This document shows positions 34,778 to 44,277 of a stretch of DNA of 64,000 nucleotides, piece by piece. The notes under the pieces were generated by a model. It saw only the letters and a list, made by a program, of their open reading frames with translations, was not told where the DNA came from and did no database searches. The DNA lies in the IMG/VR virus record IMGVR_UViG_3300008267_000023, positions 1 through 64,000 of that record; one strand, given 5' to 3'. Source of the DNA: a virus. How positions within the stretch are numbered: position 1 is the first letter of the stretch; each line of letters starts with the position of its first letter. Both the position numbers and the translations under genes were made by a program.

Positions 34778-34967
34778 TTATCACCAATTAAAAGATATTA
34801 TTGTGAAAACAACTCCCGAAAACGTTAAAGAAGCAAACGAGGGATTATTCAATTGCACAATGACTTTACCTGCTGCTGCTAAGCATTGTGGAATGACTAA
34901 AAAAGAAATGAAACTGACGTTCTTTGAATACATAAAGTATCACCCACCAACCTACAGCAATTTTTAA
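34761..34967 (+). CDS. Small hypothetical protein (68 aa)
   Basis: Starts at ATG 34761 or 34767 and overlaps the previous gene by up to 17 bases. The middle (TLPAAAKHCGMTKKEMKLTF) looks like a helix-turn-helix, so DNA binding is possible. Expressed from the 34543 promoter. Confidence 0.62.
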   Translation: MIMKIDYHQLKDIIVKTTPENVKEANEGLFNCTMTLPAAAKHCGMTKKEMKLTFFEYIKYHPPTYSNF

Positions 34968-34974
34968 ATAAATA
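34967..34974 (+). promoter_or_regulatory. Late promoter octamer AATAAATA
   Basis: Exact late core at the end of the preceding gene, 19 bases before ATG 34994. Confidence 0.6.
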
Positions 34975-34993
34975 CATTGTAGTGGGATGTATA

Positions 34994-35257
34994 ATGAAAT
35001 ACAAAATCTCGTCAAACTATTGCTACCATGATGGTATAATAGTTGATATGTATTTTATAAATGGAATCCCATTTACGTTTGATGACATTCCAACATTAAT
35101 GCAAGAAGATCCGTATATTCAAGTAGAAGCAGAAGGAAATCTTGATTATACTTCAGAAGATTTGTATATGTGGTCAAACTATCTAATTATGGAAGAATGT
35201 CATCCTCTCATGTTTGAATTGGATTTAGAAAATCCAGAGGAATTACCTTGTGATTGA
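34994..35257 (+). CDS. Acidic hypothetical protein (87 aa)
   Basis: Aromatic and acidic (YCYHDGIIVDMYFINGIPFT then LYMWSNYLIMEECHPLMFEL). An upstream GTG at 34982 is possible but sits closer to the late promoter. The function is unknown; it lies just before the giant fibre gene. Confidence 0.6.
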   Translation: MKYKISSNYCYHDGIIVDMYFINGIPFTFDDIPTLMQEDPYIQVEAEGNLDYTSEDLYMWSNYLIMEECHPLMFELDLENPEELPCD

Positions 35258-35279
35258 TAATCATAGTGCATTTTTGATA

Positions 35280-35303
35280 GCTAAATAACTTAAGATTAAG
35301 TTA
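35280..35303 (+). promoter_or_regulatory. Near-late promoter with adjacent hairpin
   Basis: GCTAAATA (35280-35287) differs from the late core at one position. A perfect 7-bp inverted repeat (TAACTTA 35286-35292 and TAAGTTA 35297-35303) overlaps it. It is the only candidate signal before the 2571-aa fibre gene at 35317. Confidence 0.35.
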
Positions 35304-35316
35304 CTGTAGTTATAAA

Positions 35317-38300
35317 ATGCCTCTTTCAAGGTTAGAGAATTTTCTCAAGAATGCTGAAGGTAATATCCTTTATGTAAATCCATCTGATTTTGATGCTACT
35401 GATAGTTTTGAGAATCAAGGTAACTCCTTGTCAAGACCATTCAAGACTATTCAAAGGGCATTAATAGAAGCAGCAAGATTTTCATATCAACAAGGAAAAA
35501 ATAACGATAGAATTGATAGAACAACAATTCTTGTTTATCCAGGAACCCACTATATTGATAATAGACCTGGATATTCAATTGAAGAAATCAATGGAAATGC
35601 CGTTTACAAGAAGAGAACTGGTCCATCTACTTGGGAAGAAACCACGTTAGACCAATTTGGTCTAACAACAAATTATGATATTTTGGATCCAGGTAATGAC
35701 CTTTATAAGTATAACTCAGTACTTGGTGGTGTAATTCTCCCTCGTGGTACTTCCATTATTGGATTAGACCTAAGAAAAACAAAAATTCGTCCTTTGTTCG
35801 TTCCAAATCCAAAGGATGATAATGTAGATAATACAAGTATTTTCAATGTTACTGGTACTTGCTACTTTACTGCATTCAGTATTTTTGATGCTGATCCAAC
35901 AAAAACAGTATTCTTAGATTATAGTCAAGCAAAAGTAGTTCCTAATTTTTCTCACCACAAATTAGTATCATTTGCTTATGCTGATGGTGTTAATAAGGTA
36001 AAACTAGGAAATTACCAGACTTATATCACCGACCTTGATATGTATTATTACAAGGTCGCAAAGGCATATGGGGATATAACAGGAAGAGGTTTAGTAGATT
36101 TCCCAGTAGGAAAAGATTTTGAACCTTCTGTTGATGAATTTAGAATCGTTGGTTCTTTAGATCCAAATCCACTTGGTATTTCTAGTATTCGTGCTGGAAA
36201 TGGTGATGGAACTGGAAATCTAAACGTAATCACAGTAACTACTTCGAATAAGCAATCGGGAGAAACAACACCACACAACTTATTTGTTGACAGTCCATTC
36301 TTGATTAATGGTGTTACAATTGACTCAGAATCTTATAATGGGTCATTTACTGTAAAAGAAGTTGTTGGAATCAATACCTTCACATTTACAACCAATTCTG
36401 CCCCAACAGAATATTTACCTAATTTAAATGATATTGATACTGCATCACTTACTATTGGATCAGATACGGTAAGTTCTGCATCACCATATATCTTTAACTG
36501 TTCATTGCGTTCTGTTTATGGAATGTGTGGACTTCATGCAGATGGAAACAGAGCAACAGGATTTAAATCAATTGTTGTTGCACAATATACTGGTGTAGCT
36601 CTACAAAAGGATAATAATGCATTCATCCTTTATGATAATGGTATTTTCTATGATGAAAATACTCTTCCAGCAAATAGTCTAGAAAAACCATTACATACAA
36701 ATTCCAGAGCAATCTTCAAACCATCTTATGAGAATTATCACATAAGAGCATCAAATAACGCATTCATTCAAGCAGTTTCTGTATTTGCTATTGGTTTCTC
36801 AAGGCATTTCTTAACAGAGTCTGGTGCTGACATGTCAATCACCAACTCCAACTCAAACTTTGGTAATACTTCATTAGAATCTATTGGATTTAAACCAGAA
36901 TCTTTTGATAGAGATGATACTGGTTATATTACTCACGTTATACCACCAAGAGAAGTAGTAGTAGAAGAAAATGAAGTTACCTGGTTATCTTTAGATGCAG
37001 TAAAGATAATCAATTCTGTAAGTTCTGATAGACTATACATCTATGGTGCAAATAACTCTGAAATAGTTCCAGCATTCCAAGTAGATGGTTATAGAATTGG
37101 AGCAAGAGATGATGATAAATTATATTTAACTATTACAATAGGAACTGCACAGACTACTTATAGTAGTCCAATATTAATGCCAGTTTCTGGTGGAACTGGA
37201 TTAACTTCCAAAAAAGAATATAAAGTAACTAGAGTTAATGGGCAGAACAATATTGTCAATAATATATTGTCATTTACCACTAATCACCAGTTAATTAATG
37301 GTGAAAAAATTAGAATCTTTAGTGACACTGGACAAACACCAGATGGAATTGAAAATGAGGGAATTTACTATGCAATTACAACGGGTGTTGGTGCAAACCA
37401 GATAAAACTGGCACAATCACTCAATGATGCCATTGCAAATGTCCCAATTCTTGGACTATCAAATACTGGTGGTGTCCTAAAAGTAGTCAGTAGAGTTTCA
37501 GATAAACTTCCAGGAGAAATTGCTCACCCAATTCAGTTTGATTCTACCGAAACTAACTGGTATGTTACTGGTTCAACATTAGTAGATCAAAATCAAATTT
37601 ATAATGCAATCGTTGGAATTGGAACTTCTGTTATTGGAACTGAGACATCATCTACTTTCATTAAGAGAAGACTAGATAATCGTTCCATTGACGACAAAAT
37701 CTATAAGCTTCGTTATGTAATTCCAAAAGAATACGAAAATGCAAAGCAACCAGAAGCAGGTTATGTAATTCAAGAGTCAAAAACTGTTGGTGTAAGTAGT
37801 CTTTCATACACTAATGATACTCTATTGAGTGCAAAAGATTTAAGAAACGAAAAGGTCATCTCAAATGCTTCTGCTGGTTCAATTATTAATAATAATCAAA
37901 TAATCACAATAACCTCTGAACTTCCACATGGTCTATCTGCTGGAGATTCAGTAAAAATTCAGAAAGTACGTAGTATTAATAATTCGGATGCAGCTGGAAT
38001 TGTTTCAACATACAATGGTGTTTACACGGTTGATTCTGTATTAAATTCTAAGCAATTCCAATACACAATCAGTGGTGTTTCCACTAATCCTGGAACATTC
38101 AGCAACGATATTAATTCAAGAAACACTAGACAACAAAGAGAAGCACTCCCAGTATTCTCAAGAGATTCTTACAAAAATACCTTCTTCATCTATCGTGTAT
38201 CTCAAGTAAAGAGACACATTCCTGGTGCAGATGGTCAGGATGGAATTTATCATTTAATTTGCCTAAGTTCAAATGTTGCACCATCAAGTAATGTAGGTTT

Positions 38301-41300
38301 CAATCTTGACAAAAAACAATTTAATCAAGATGTAAAAAATCTTTATCCACAATTAGATAGGGATAATTTTGACACAAACCCAAAAGCAACAGTAAGTTAT
38401 GCCGACCTAGAAGTATTAGGAAAAATTATTACTAGTGATAAGAGAAACTCAATTACACGAGAAGCAGTAAATTTCTTTGCTAAAAATGCTAAAATTGGTT
38501 ATGGGTTGACAGCAGTTACTTTAAGTGGAGTTGGAAATACTACCATAACAGTTAATACTGATGTTCAGCATAACTTAAATTCAATTAAGAGTTTTACTTT
38601 TACTCCTGGATCTGGTTATCCAGCATCTCAGACATTATATTCTAAGCAACTTTTCCCAATTATTTCAAGTGGAGAAGGTGCTACAGTCAAGGTAACCACT
38701 GATCCATCTGGAAACATTTCCAATGTTGAACTATTAGATGCTGGATCTGCTTACAGTGTAAATGATACTCTAAGTATCCCAGGAGGAGGAACAGCAAGCG
38801 TAGTAACGGTTACTGGAATCAACAACAATAATAATACTGTTATTGAATTGAATGGATTCTCATCCGAAGACCTCAATAATGTATTTAAGATACAAACAAT
38901 TTCAGATGCAAAATCTTTTGTACTTGCTGCCCCAACTGGTATCAGTACATATGAACCAAACACAAATGGAGAATTGCCTTATGCACTTGTCTCTGGTGAA
39001 GCATATGGAATCACATCATCAGTTGTAAGTGACATAAGAACAGGAATTGTAACCTATACAACTTCTTCTGCTCACGGATTACTACCTGGAAATAAGGTTA
39101 GAATTGTACAAACAGGTTCTTCTATACTGAATGGTGAATTTGTTGTTCGTGAATCTGTAGGAATTAATACATTTACTATAGTTGCTTATGGTTTAACACA
39201 AACGGCATATTCATCAACTGGTAGTGCATTAAAGAGAACATTATCACCAAATGCTAGAAATATTGGAAGAGGTGAAGAAAATCTCGGTTCTCGTGCTTCT
39301 ACAATATACGATAAAATTACAGTATACACTGACCAAATTTTTGATGGAAGCAGCAATACAATTAGTTTTGCTGACCCAACACCAGTAAAGAGAGGAGATT
39401 ACTACACAATTAATTCTGAAATAATCAGAATTGCAAGTGCCTCAAATCCATTTACTGTTCTTAGAGGACAATTTGGTACGTTTAAGAATACTTCCCCAGT
39501 TGGATCTGCTGCAAGAAAAATAAAACTAATCCCAGCAGAGGTTAGAAGACCGTCATTCATGAGAGCTTCTGGTCATACATTTGAATACCTAGGTTTCGGT
39601 CCTGGTAACTATTCAACTGGTATGCCACAAAGACAGAACAGAATTCTGTCTGAGGATGAAGTACTAACATCTCAAGCAAAAGAACAAAGAGGTGGTTCAG
39701 TAGTTTATACTGGAATGAACGACCTTGGTGAATTTTTCTCTGGAAGTAAGAAATTAAGTTCTGCAACTGGAGAGGAAAGTGTAATTGAAGCACCAATCTT
39801 AACTTATACTGGTGACGACTCTCAAGGTGAGTCTGCAACAGTATCAAGTGGAATTTTCGATGAACTTCTTGTTCGACAAAGACTTACTGTTGAGGGTGGT
39901 GAAAATAATAACCAAGCGTCACAATTCTACGGTCCAGTAAACTTCACTCAGAAGGTAACTAACTTATCTGATTTTGGTATTGAGACAAAGAATTTATTAC
40001 TCAAAGGAACAGCAGCACAATCTAAGTTGATTACAGTTGGAATCTCAACTCCAACATCATTAACGATATCCGCACCACGTTCTGGTGATATTTCACTTCT
40101 TTCTAATCCTTCTAGTTATATTGGTCATGTAAGAGTCAATAATGAATGGAGACCTTTTGGTTTAATTAGTAGACAACCAGATACTCTAGATATCAGAACT
40201 GATAGATTACATGTCAATACAGTAGGGAATAGTTCATTTGATTTTGAAGTTCGTGGTGAATCAAAAGTACAAAATCTAATAGTTGATGGTCAAGTTGTTT
40301 TTACCCAACCACAAAGTTTGGGTAATGTGACATTCCAGAATGCAACTATTCAAAGAACAGCAATATTCACTGGATTGGGATTAGATCCAATTACTGGACT
40401 AACCTCCTCATATACACAAGTCCACTTAGCAGGAATTTCACTTCTAAATGACTTAGAAGTTACTGGAATATCCACATTTGCTGGAAGAGTAGATTTTAAT
40501 TCTAATATTTTTGGTGTTGGTGCAAAGTTTGGAAATATTCGTATTGGTGTTCGTGATGATAATACCATTGATACTGTTATTGGTGATTTAACAATTGATA
40601 GTGATTCTGGTACAACTAAAATTATCGATAATTTAGTTGTTAATGGCACATCTATTGAATTAAATACTGGAAGTGAAGTATCAATTGGTGGTACTATAAC
40701 ATCAAGACTGAATAATTCAAGAACATTTGATATTGGTATTGGAAATACGGATGGTGTTACTTCTATTTCACTACATGGTGATGATAGACTGTATGCAAAT
40801 GGTGGTTTAATTGCTAGAAAAAATGCAGATCAAAGTTCTGAAATCATTCATAGAGGTGTATCTAAACTATCAATTAATGCATTAGATAGTGGTAGTGAAG
40901 TTTCTATTTTAACAGGAAATACAGAAAGAGTTCTTGTTGGCACCTCTGGAACAGTAACAATTTTCCAAAATAATTCTGGAACTGAACTAAAAGGAAATCA
41001 TCTTAAGTTGACTCAAGATGGTACTGGGGATGTTGCTTTATCTTGGGATATTACAAACAATAATGCAAACCGTCGTTGGTATGCTGGTATTGATGTAAGT
41101 GATAATTATTCTTGGAAACTTGCAAATCCTGAAGCAACTCTTGCATATGGTTCAGAGAGTTTTGATAATCCATCAGAAACCAAATTAAAGATTTCTGGAA
41201 ATGGTGATGCCATCATTGCAGGAACATTAACACTTGGAGGCAATTCACTTTCAACATTAAGTCAAACCTTTAGTTTGTTGAATAATAATGCAGTAATTGT

Positions 41301-43032
41301 AAATGCGTTCCAAGCAGCAACAACATTAAGTATGGGAAGCAATGCTTCAAATGCTACTGTAACTGTAAGAGGAACAACTCAATCTAATAGCACAGGAACT
41401 GGTGCTCTTGTTGTTGGTGGTGGTGTTGGTATTGCAGGAAATCTTTATGTTGGTGGTTACCACGGAAACACTACTATCCAAGGAACATTAAGTGCTACTG
41501 GTGACACAACTCTTGGTGGTAAATTATCATTAGCAAGTCATGCAACTTTTGGTGGAAACTTAAGAGTAGCAGGAATTGCAACAATCACTCAGAACTTATT
41601 AGTTGGTGGGGACTTTGATTTAACTGGTAATGCTGATTTGGATGGTGACATCTTTGCACGTTCATTTATTAAGAAAAATCCAGGAAGACCAACCAATTTC
41701 CTAAGAGCAAATGGAACTGATAGTATTTTAACTGGTCAAGATTTTATTGACTCTCTTGGATTTATCCCTGGTGCTCCAATTACAGTATCAACATATCCAG
41801 TAGGAAATTCAATCTTACTTGATGATATTTCTGGTGCTTTTGATGGAACAACTCTTGTATTTAATTTGACTAGGGATGGTGGTACACCATTTACTCCAGT
41901 TGGACCAATTAACTTGATTGTTTCTGTTGGTGGTGTAATTCAAAAAGGAAATACTGATTACTTAGTTCCAACAGATGGATCTGGTGCATTCTTACCACAA
42001 ATTAGATTTACTACTGCACCAACTGCAGGACTAAGTTGCTTCATTATTGCTTTGGGTGGACAAGGAGCATTACTTTCTGACCCAGCATGGGATAGAAAAG
42101 GACAAATTCCTGTTGGTGTTCGTGATAATGCTGCTGTTATGCAGGAAGTTGGTGCAGATGGAACAGTATTTACTGCTGATTCTTCATCGCAGACAGGAGT
42201 GGCATGGAAGTCAATTCCTCCAGGTGTTCCTACTGGTTCGGTGTTCTATTTTGCAACTGCATCTGCTCCATCTGGATATCTTGTTTGCGATGGTTCAATT
42301 GTTCCTAATGGAAATGGTACAGTACAAGGTATAACTGCAAACTTTGCTCCACTGTATGCAATGCTGGGAACAACATACGGTGGAGCAGGAAAAATTCCAG
42401 ATTTAAGAAATTATTTTGCTGCTGGATCTGGTAGTTCTTATCCAATTGGTTCCACTGGTGGTTCAAATACTGTCACATTAACAACTGCACAACTACCTGG
42501 TCACACTCACAGTGGAACGACTGCTGCTGATGGTGCTCACTCCCATAGTGGTTCAAGTAGCAGTGCAGGAGATCACTCCCATAGTGGTTCAAGTAGCAGT
42601 GCAGGAGATCACTCCCATAGTGGTTCAAGTAGTGCAGCAGGTGACCACTCTCACAGTGGTTCTACTAGTTCTGCAGGATCTCACAGCCACAACTATCGAA
42701 GAACAGAGACAAATAATACACCTAAACAACCAGGTGGAGGTCCGCAAGCAAACTCAGGTGCTAATGGTGATAGTACTGGTAATGCAGGTGAACACTCTCA
42801 TGGAATGTCATTGAATCCAGCAGGTAATCATTCCCATAGTATGTCTTTAAATCCAGGAGGAAGTCACTCTCACAATATGTCTTTAAATCCTGGTGGAACT
42901 CACTCCCACTCAATGAATATTGATAGTGCTCCAAGTCACACACACAGTTTTACTACAAGTTCTACTGGTGCTGATGGTGCTCATGAAAACAGACCTCCAT
43001 ATGTTGCTCTGCTACCTGTTATTAAATACTAA
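35317..43032 (+). CDS. Giant tail fibre protein with beta-helix and tail-collar tip (2571 aa)
   Basis: The longest gene in the window. Residues 1-500: a beta-helix start (NILYVNPSDFDATDSFENQG, TILVYPGTHYID). Central part: strand-rich repeats with SGSGY and IGVRDDNTID blocks. Shaft-like repeats run to about 2150. The C-terminus (from about 2305, GSVFYFATASAPSGYLVCDG, KIPDLRNYFAAGSG) is a phage tail-collar domain, ending in two sets of four 12-residue histidine repeats (HSHSG... and HSHSMSLNPGG). HxH repeats bind iron or other metal in T4 gp37 tips. Likely the receptor-binding or short fibre. Confidence 0.82.
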   Translation: MPLSRLENFLKNAEGNILYVNPSDFDATDSFENQGNSLSRPFKTIQRALIEAARFSYQQGKNNDRIDRTTILVYPGTHYIDNRPGYSIEEINGNAVYKKRTGPSTWEETTLDQFGLTTNYDILDPGNDLYKYNSVLGGVILPRGTSIIGLDLRKTKIRPLFVPNPKDDNVDNTSIFNVTGTCYFTAFSIFDADPTKTVFLDYSQAKVVPNFSHHKLVSFAYADGVNKVKLGNYQTYITDLDMYYYKVAKAYGDITGRGLVDFPVGKDFEPSVDEFRIVGSLDPNPLGISSIRAGNGDGTGNLNVITVTTSNKQSGETTPHNLFVDSPFLINGVTIDSESYNGSFTVKEVVGINTFTFTTNSAPTEYLPNLNDIDTASLTIGSDTVSSASPYIFNCSLRSVYGMCGLHADGNRATGFKSIVVAQYTGVALQKDNNAFILYDNGIFYDENTLPANSLEKPLHTNSRAIFKPSYENYHIRASNNAFIQAVSVFAIGFSRHFLTESGADMSITNSNSNFGNTSLESIGFKPESFDRDDTGYITHVIPPREVVVEENEVTWLSLDAVKIINSVSSDRLYIYGANNSEIVPAFQVDGYRIGARDDDKLYLTITIGTAQTTYSSPILMPVSGGTGLTSKKEYKVTRVNGQNNIVNNILSFTTNHQLINGEKIRIFSDTGQTPDGIENEGIYYAITTGVGANQIKLAQSLNDAIANVPILGLSNTGGVLKVVSRVSDKLPGEIAHPIQFDSTETNWYVTGSTLVDQNQIYNAIVGIGTSVIGTETSSTFIKRRLDNRSIDDKIYKLRYVIPKEYENAKQPEAGYVIQESKTVGVSSLSYTNDTLLSAKDLRNEKVISNASAGSIINNNQIITITSELPHGLSAGDSVKIQKVRSINNSDAAGIVSTYNGVYTVDSVLNSKQFQYTISGVSTNPGTFSNDINSRNTRQQREALPVFSRDSYKNTFFIYRVSQVKRHIPGADGQDGIYHLICLSSNVAPSSNVGFNLDKKQFNQDVKNLYPQLDRDNFDTNPKATVSYADLEVLGKIITSDKRNSITREAVNFFAKNAKIGYGLTAVTLSGVGNTTITVNTDVQHNLNSIKSFTFTPGSGYPASQTLYSKQLFPIISSGEGATVKVTTDPSGNISNVELLDAGSAYSVNDTLSIPGGGTASVVTVTGINNNNNTVIELNGFSSEDLNNVFKIQTISDAKSFVLAAPTGISTYEPNTNGELPYALVSGEAYGITSSVVSDIRTGIVTYTTSSAHGLLPGNKVRIVQTGSSILNGEFVVRESVGINTFTIVAYGLTQTAYSSTGSALKRTLSPNARNIGRGEENLGSRASTIYDKITVYTDQIFDGSSNTISFADPTPVKRGDYYTINSEIIRIASASNPFTVLRGQFGTFKNTSPVGSAARKIKLIPAEVRRPSFMRASGHTFEYLGFGPGNYSTGMPQRQNRILSEDEVLTSQAKEQRGGSVVYTGMNDLGEFFSGSKKLSSATGEESVIEAPILTYTGDDSQGESATVSSGIFDELLVRQRLTVEGGENNNQASQFYGPVNFTQKVTNLSDFGIETKNLLLKGTAAQSKLITVGISTPTSLTISAPRSGDISLLSNPSSYIGHVRVNNEWRPFGLISRQPDTLDIRTDRLHVNTVGNSSFDFEVRGESKVQNLIVDGQVVFTQPQSLGNVTFQNATIQRTAIFTGLGLDPITGLTSSYTQVHLAGISLLNDLEVTGISTFAGRVDFNSNIFGVGAKFGNIRIGVRDDNTIDTVIGDLTIDSDSGTTKIIDNLVVNGTSIELNTGSEVSIGGTITSRLNNSRTFDIGIGNTDGVTSISLHGDDRLYANGGLIARKNADQSSEIIHRGVSKLSINALDSGSEVSILTGNTERVLVGTSGTVTIFQNNSGTELKGNHLKLTQDGTGDVALSWDITNNNANRRWYAGIDVSDNYSWKLANPEATLAYGSESFDNPSETKLKISGNGDAIIAGTLTLGGNSLSTLSQTFSLLNNNAVIVNAFQAATTLSMGSNASNATVTVRGTTQSNSTGTGALVVGGGVGIAGNLYVGGYHGNTTIQGTLSATGDTTLGGKLSLASHATFGGNLRVAGIATITQNLLVGGDFDLTGNADLDGDIFARSFIKKNPGRPTNFLRANGTDSILTGQDFIDSLGFIPGAPITVSTYPVGNSILLDDISGAFDGTTLVFNLTRDGGTPFTPVGPINLIVSVGGVIQKGNTDYLVPTDGSGAFLPQIRFTTAPTAGLSCFIIALGGQGALLSDPAWDRKGQIPVGVRDNAAVMQEVGADGTVFTADSSSQTGVAWKSIPPGVPTGSVFYFATASAPSGYLVCDGSIVPNGNGTVQGITANFAPLYAMLGTTYGGAGKIPDLRNYFAAGSGSSYPIGSTGGSNTVTLTTAQLPGHTHSGTTAADGAHSHSGSSSSAGDHSHSGSSSSAGDHSHSGSSSAAGDHSHSGSTSSAGSHSHNYRRTETNNTPKQPGGGPQANSGANGDSTGNAGEHSHGMSLNPAGNHSHSMSLNPGGSHSHNMSLNPGGTHSHSMNIDSAPSHTHSFTTSSTGADGAHENRPPYVALLPVIKY
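42538..42681 (+). repeat. 36-bp tandem repeat, 4 copies, His/Ser-rich fibre tip
   Basis: Four adjacent 36-bp units at 42538, 42574, 42610 and 42646. The first two are identical, the third and fourth diverge. Each codes for one HSHSGSSSSAGD-type 12-residue unit. Unequal crossing-over could change the copy number. Confidence 0.9.
42793..42936 (+). repeat. Second 36-bp tandem repeat, 4 copies, HSHSMSLNPGG type
   Basis: Four units at 42793, 42829, 42865 and 42901, each coding for an HSH(G/S/N)MSLNP(A/G)G-like 12-mer; the fourth is most diverged (MNIDSAP). Same period as the first block but a different sequence. Confidence 0.82.
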
Positions 43033-43038
43033 ATTCAA

Positions 43039-43046
43039 AATAAATA
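43039..43046 (+). promoter_or_regulatory. Late promoter octamer AATAAATA
   Basis: Exact late core seven bases after the giant fibre stop and 19 bases before the next ATG; AAAAAGG serves as the ribosome-binding site. Confidence 0.72.
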
Positions 43047-43064
43047 TTTAAAAAGGATTATAAA

Positions 43065-43865
43065 ATGGCAAGAACAGAAGTCGAAATTATTAGAGATGGA
43101 AAAATCGTTTCTCAAGATTTTTCTTCTGGTTGTATATTGACAGATGCGATTGGAAATCTTCAGGTAACTACTGCTAAACTTGCTGACCGTTCTGTAACAG
43201 CACAAAAATTAGATGCTTCAATCAATTTTTTCCCCAGTGGGGGAATTGTGATGTGGAATGGAACAACATTAAATATCCCTTCTGGATGGGCATTATGTGA
43301 TGGAACAAATGGAACTCCAGATTTAAGAGATAGATTTATTGTAGGTGCTGGAAGAAATTATAGTGTAAATGCTATTGGTGGAGCAGACTCTGTATCATTG
43401 ACAGAATCCCAAATGCCAACTCACAGTCACTCAATGAGTAGTGCTGGGGATCATGGACACTCTGGTTCAACAAGTGGTGATGGTTCACACTCACATAGTG
43501 GAAGTACTGGTGGACAAAGTGCAAATCACACCCATGGTGGAGTAACAGATGTTAATGGATTTCACCAACATGGTTATGTATTAACTTTACCACAAAGAGG
43601 AACTAGTGGAGGTGGTGCTAGAGATGGAGCAAACCCACAAGGTGGAGCAACAGATGGAAACGGAAATCATCAACATACGTTCAATACTTATGGTGTAAGT
43701 AATGACCACTCCCATTCATTCAGTGTTAGTGGTGGTGGACACTCTCATAGTGTGTCTATTAATGGTGTTGGTGGACATACACATTCAATAACTAGTGCTG
43801 GAAGTGGTGGATCTCATGAAAATAGACCACCATATTATGCTCTTTGCTTCATTATGAAAACCTGA
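43065..43865 (+). CDS. Tail-collar fibre tip protein (266 aa)
   Basis: Residues about 60-110 (GGIVMWNGTTLNIPSGWALC, TPDLRDRFIVGAG) form a phage tail-collar domain. The rest is His-rich (HSHSMSSAGDHGHSGS, HTHGG, HQHGY, HSHSFSVSGGGHSHS) and ends SHENRPPYYALCFIMK. It is a smaller relative of the end of the giant fibre gene upstream, probably a second fibre tip. The HxH motifs suggest metal-stabilised trimers. Confidence 0.82.
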   Translation: MARTEVEIIRDGKIVSQDFSSGCILTDAIGNLQVTTAKLADRSVTAQKLDASINFFPSGGIVMWNGTTLNIPSGWALCDGTNGTPDLRDRFIVGAGRNYSVNAIGGADSVSLTESQMPTHSHSMSSAGDHGHSGSTSGDGSHSHSGSTGGQSANHTHGGVTDVNGFHQHGYVLTLPQRGTSGGGARDGANPQGGATDGNGNHQHTFNTYGVSNDHSHSFSVSGGGHSHSVSINGVGGHTHSITSAGSGGSHENRPPYYALCFIMKT

Positions 43866-43871
43866 TAAATA
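43864..43871 (+). promoter_or_regulatory. Late promoter octamer GATAAATA
   Basis: Exact NATAAATA overlapping the stop codon of the collar gene, 30 bases before ATG 43902. Confidence 0.6.
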
Positions 43872-43901
43872 TTTTTGTAGTTATTTTAAATTAATAAACT
43901 C

Positions 43902-44078
43902 ATGGATGCGAAAACAATGAATGAGACTCTTCTTGCAAAAGCAGAAGAACTTAGAAATGAACTTATTCAACTAGAACAAGATTTTAATTCAAAGAAAGAG
44001 CAATATTTAAAAATTCAAGGAGCATTAGAAGCTCTTTATGAACTAGATAAAGATTCATCTTCAAACGCAACAGAGTGA
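43902..44078 (+). CDS. Small coiled-coil protein (58 aa)
   Basis: Heptad-like throughout (NETLLAKAEELRNELIQLEQ, DFNSKKEQYLKIQG), so a short coiled coil. It lies behind a late promoter at the end of the fibre module; a structural or chaperone role fits. No family recognised. Confidence 0.62.
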   Translation: MDAKTMNETLLAKAEELRNELIQLEQDFNSKKEQYLKIQGALEALYELDKDSSSNATE

Positions 44079-44110
44079 TTTTAATCAAAAATCCACTAGT
44101 AAGTCAATAG

Positions 44111-44139
44111 TTGACAACCTCAAGATTCAGTGTTATGCT
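44111..44139 (+). promoter_or_regulatory. Sigma70-type promoter before the cobT-like gene
   Basis: TTGACA (44111-44116), 17 bp, TATGCT (44134-44139). A perfect 8-bp inverted repeat, CCTCAAGA (44118-44125) and TCTTGAGG (44147-44154), brackets the -10 and could be an operator. Confidence 0.72.
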
Positions 44140-44144
44140 GTATA

Positions 44145-44243
44145 AGTCTTGAGGTTTCTTTGTAACTTTGAGAAAACAAGACCCGTCTATGGTGGTGGAC
44201 GGTTTACGCAGTGTCAAGGGGGGAGTGGTGTCCCCCCTTTTTT
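44145..44243 (+). ncRNA. Candidate small RNA or attenuated leader
   Basis: Starting at the predicted transcription start, about 100 bases run to a strong terminator-like hairpin, GGGGGGA (44218-44224) and TCCCCCC (44231-44237), followed by TTTTTT. Inside is a second hairpin, CCGTC/GACGG (44183-44187 and 44198-44202). The region has no convincing ORF. It could be a free small RNA or an attenuator controlling the metalloprotease gene 35 bases further on. Confidence 0.5.
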
Positions 44244-44277
44244 CTGCTATGATGAATGGAGTTCAAAAGCACACCAG

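Noticed and set aside
42538-42936. CRISPR-like array
   Set aside because: The 36-bp units are adjacent without spacers and lie in frame in a fibre gene.
44149-44277. N-terminal extension of the cobT-like protein upstream of 44278
   Set aside because: It would need a TTG start at the promoter and would translate the strong terminator hairpin; ATG 44278 is the first ATG after it.
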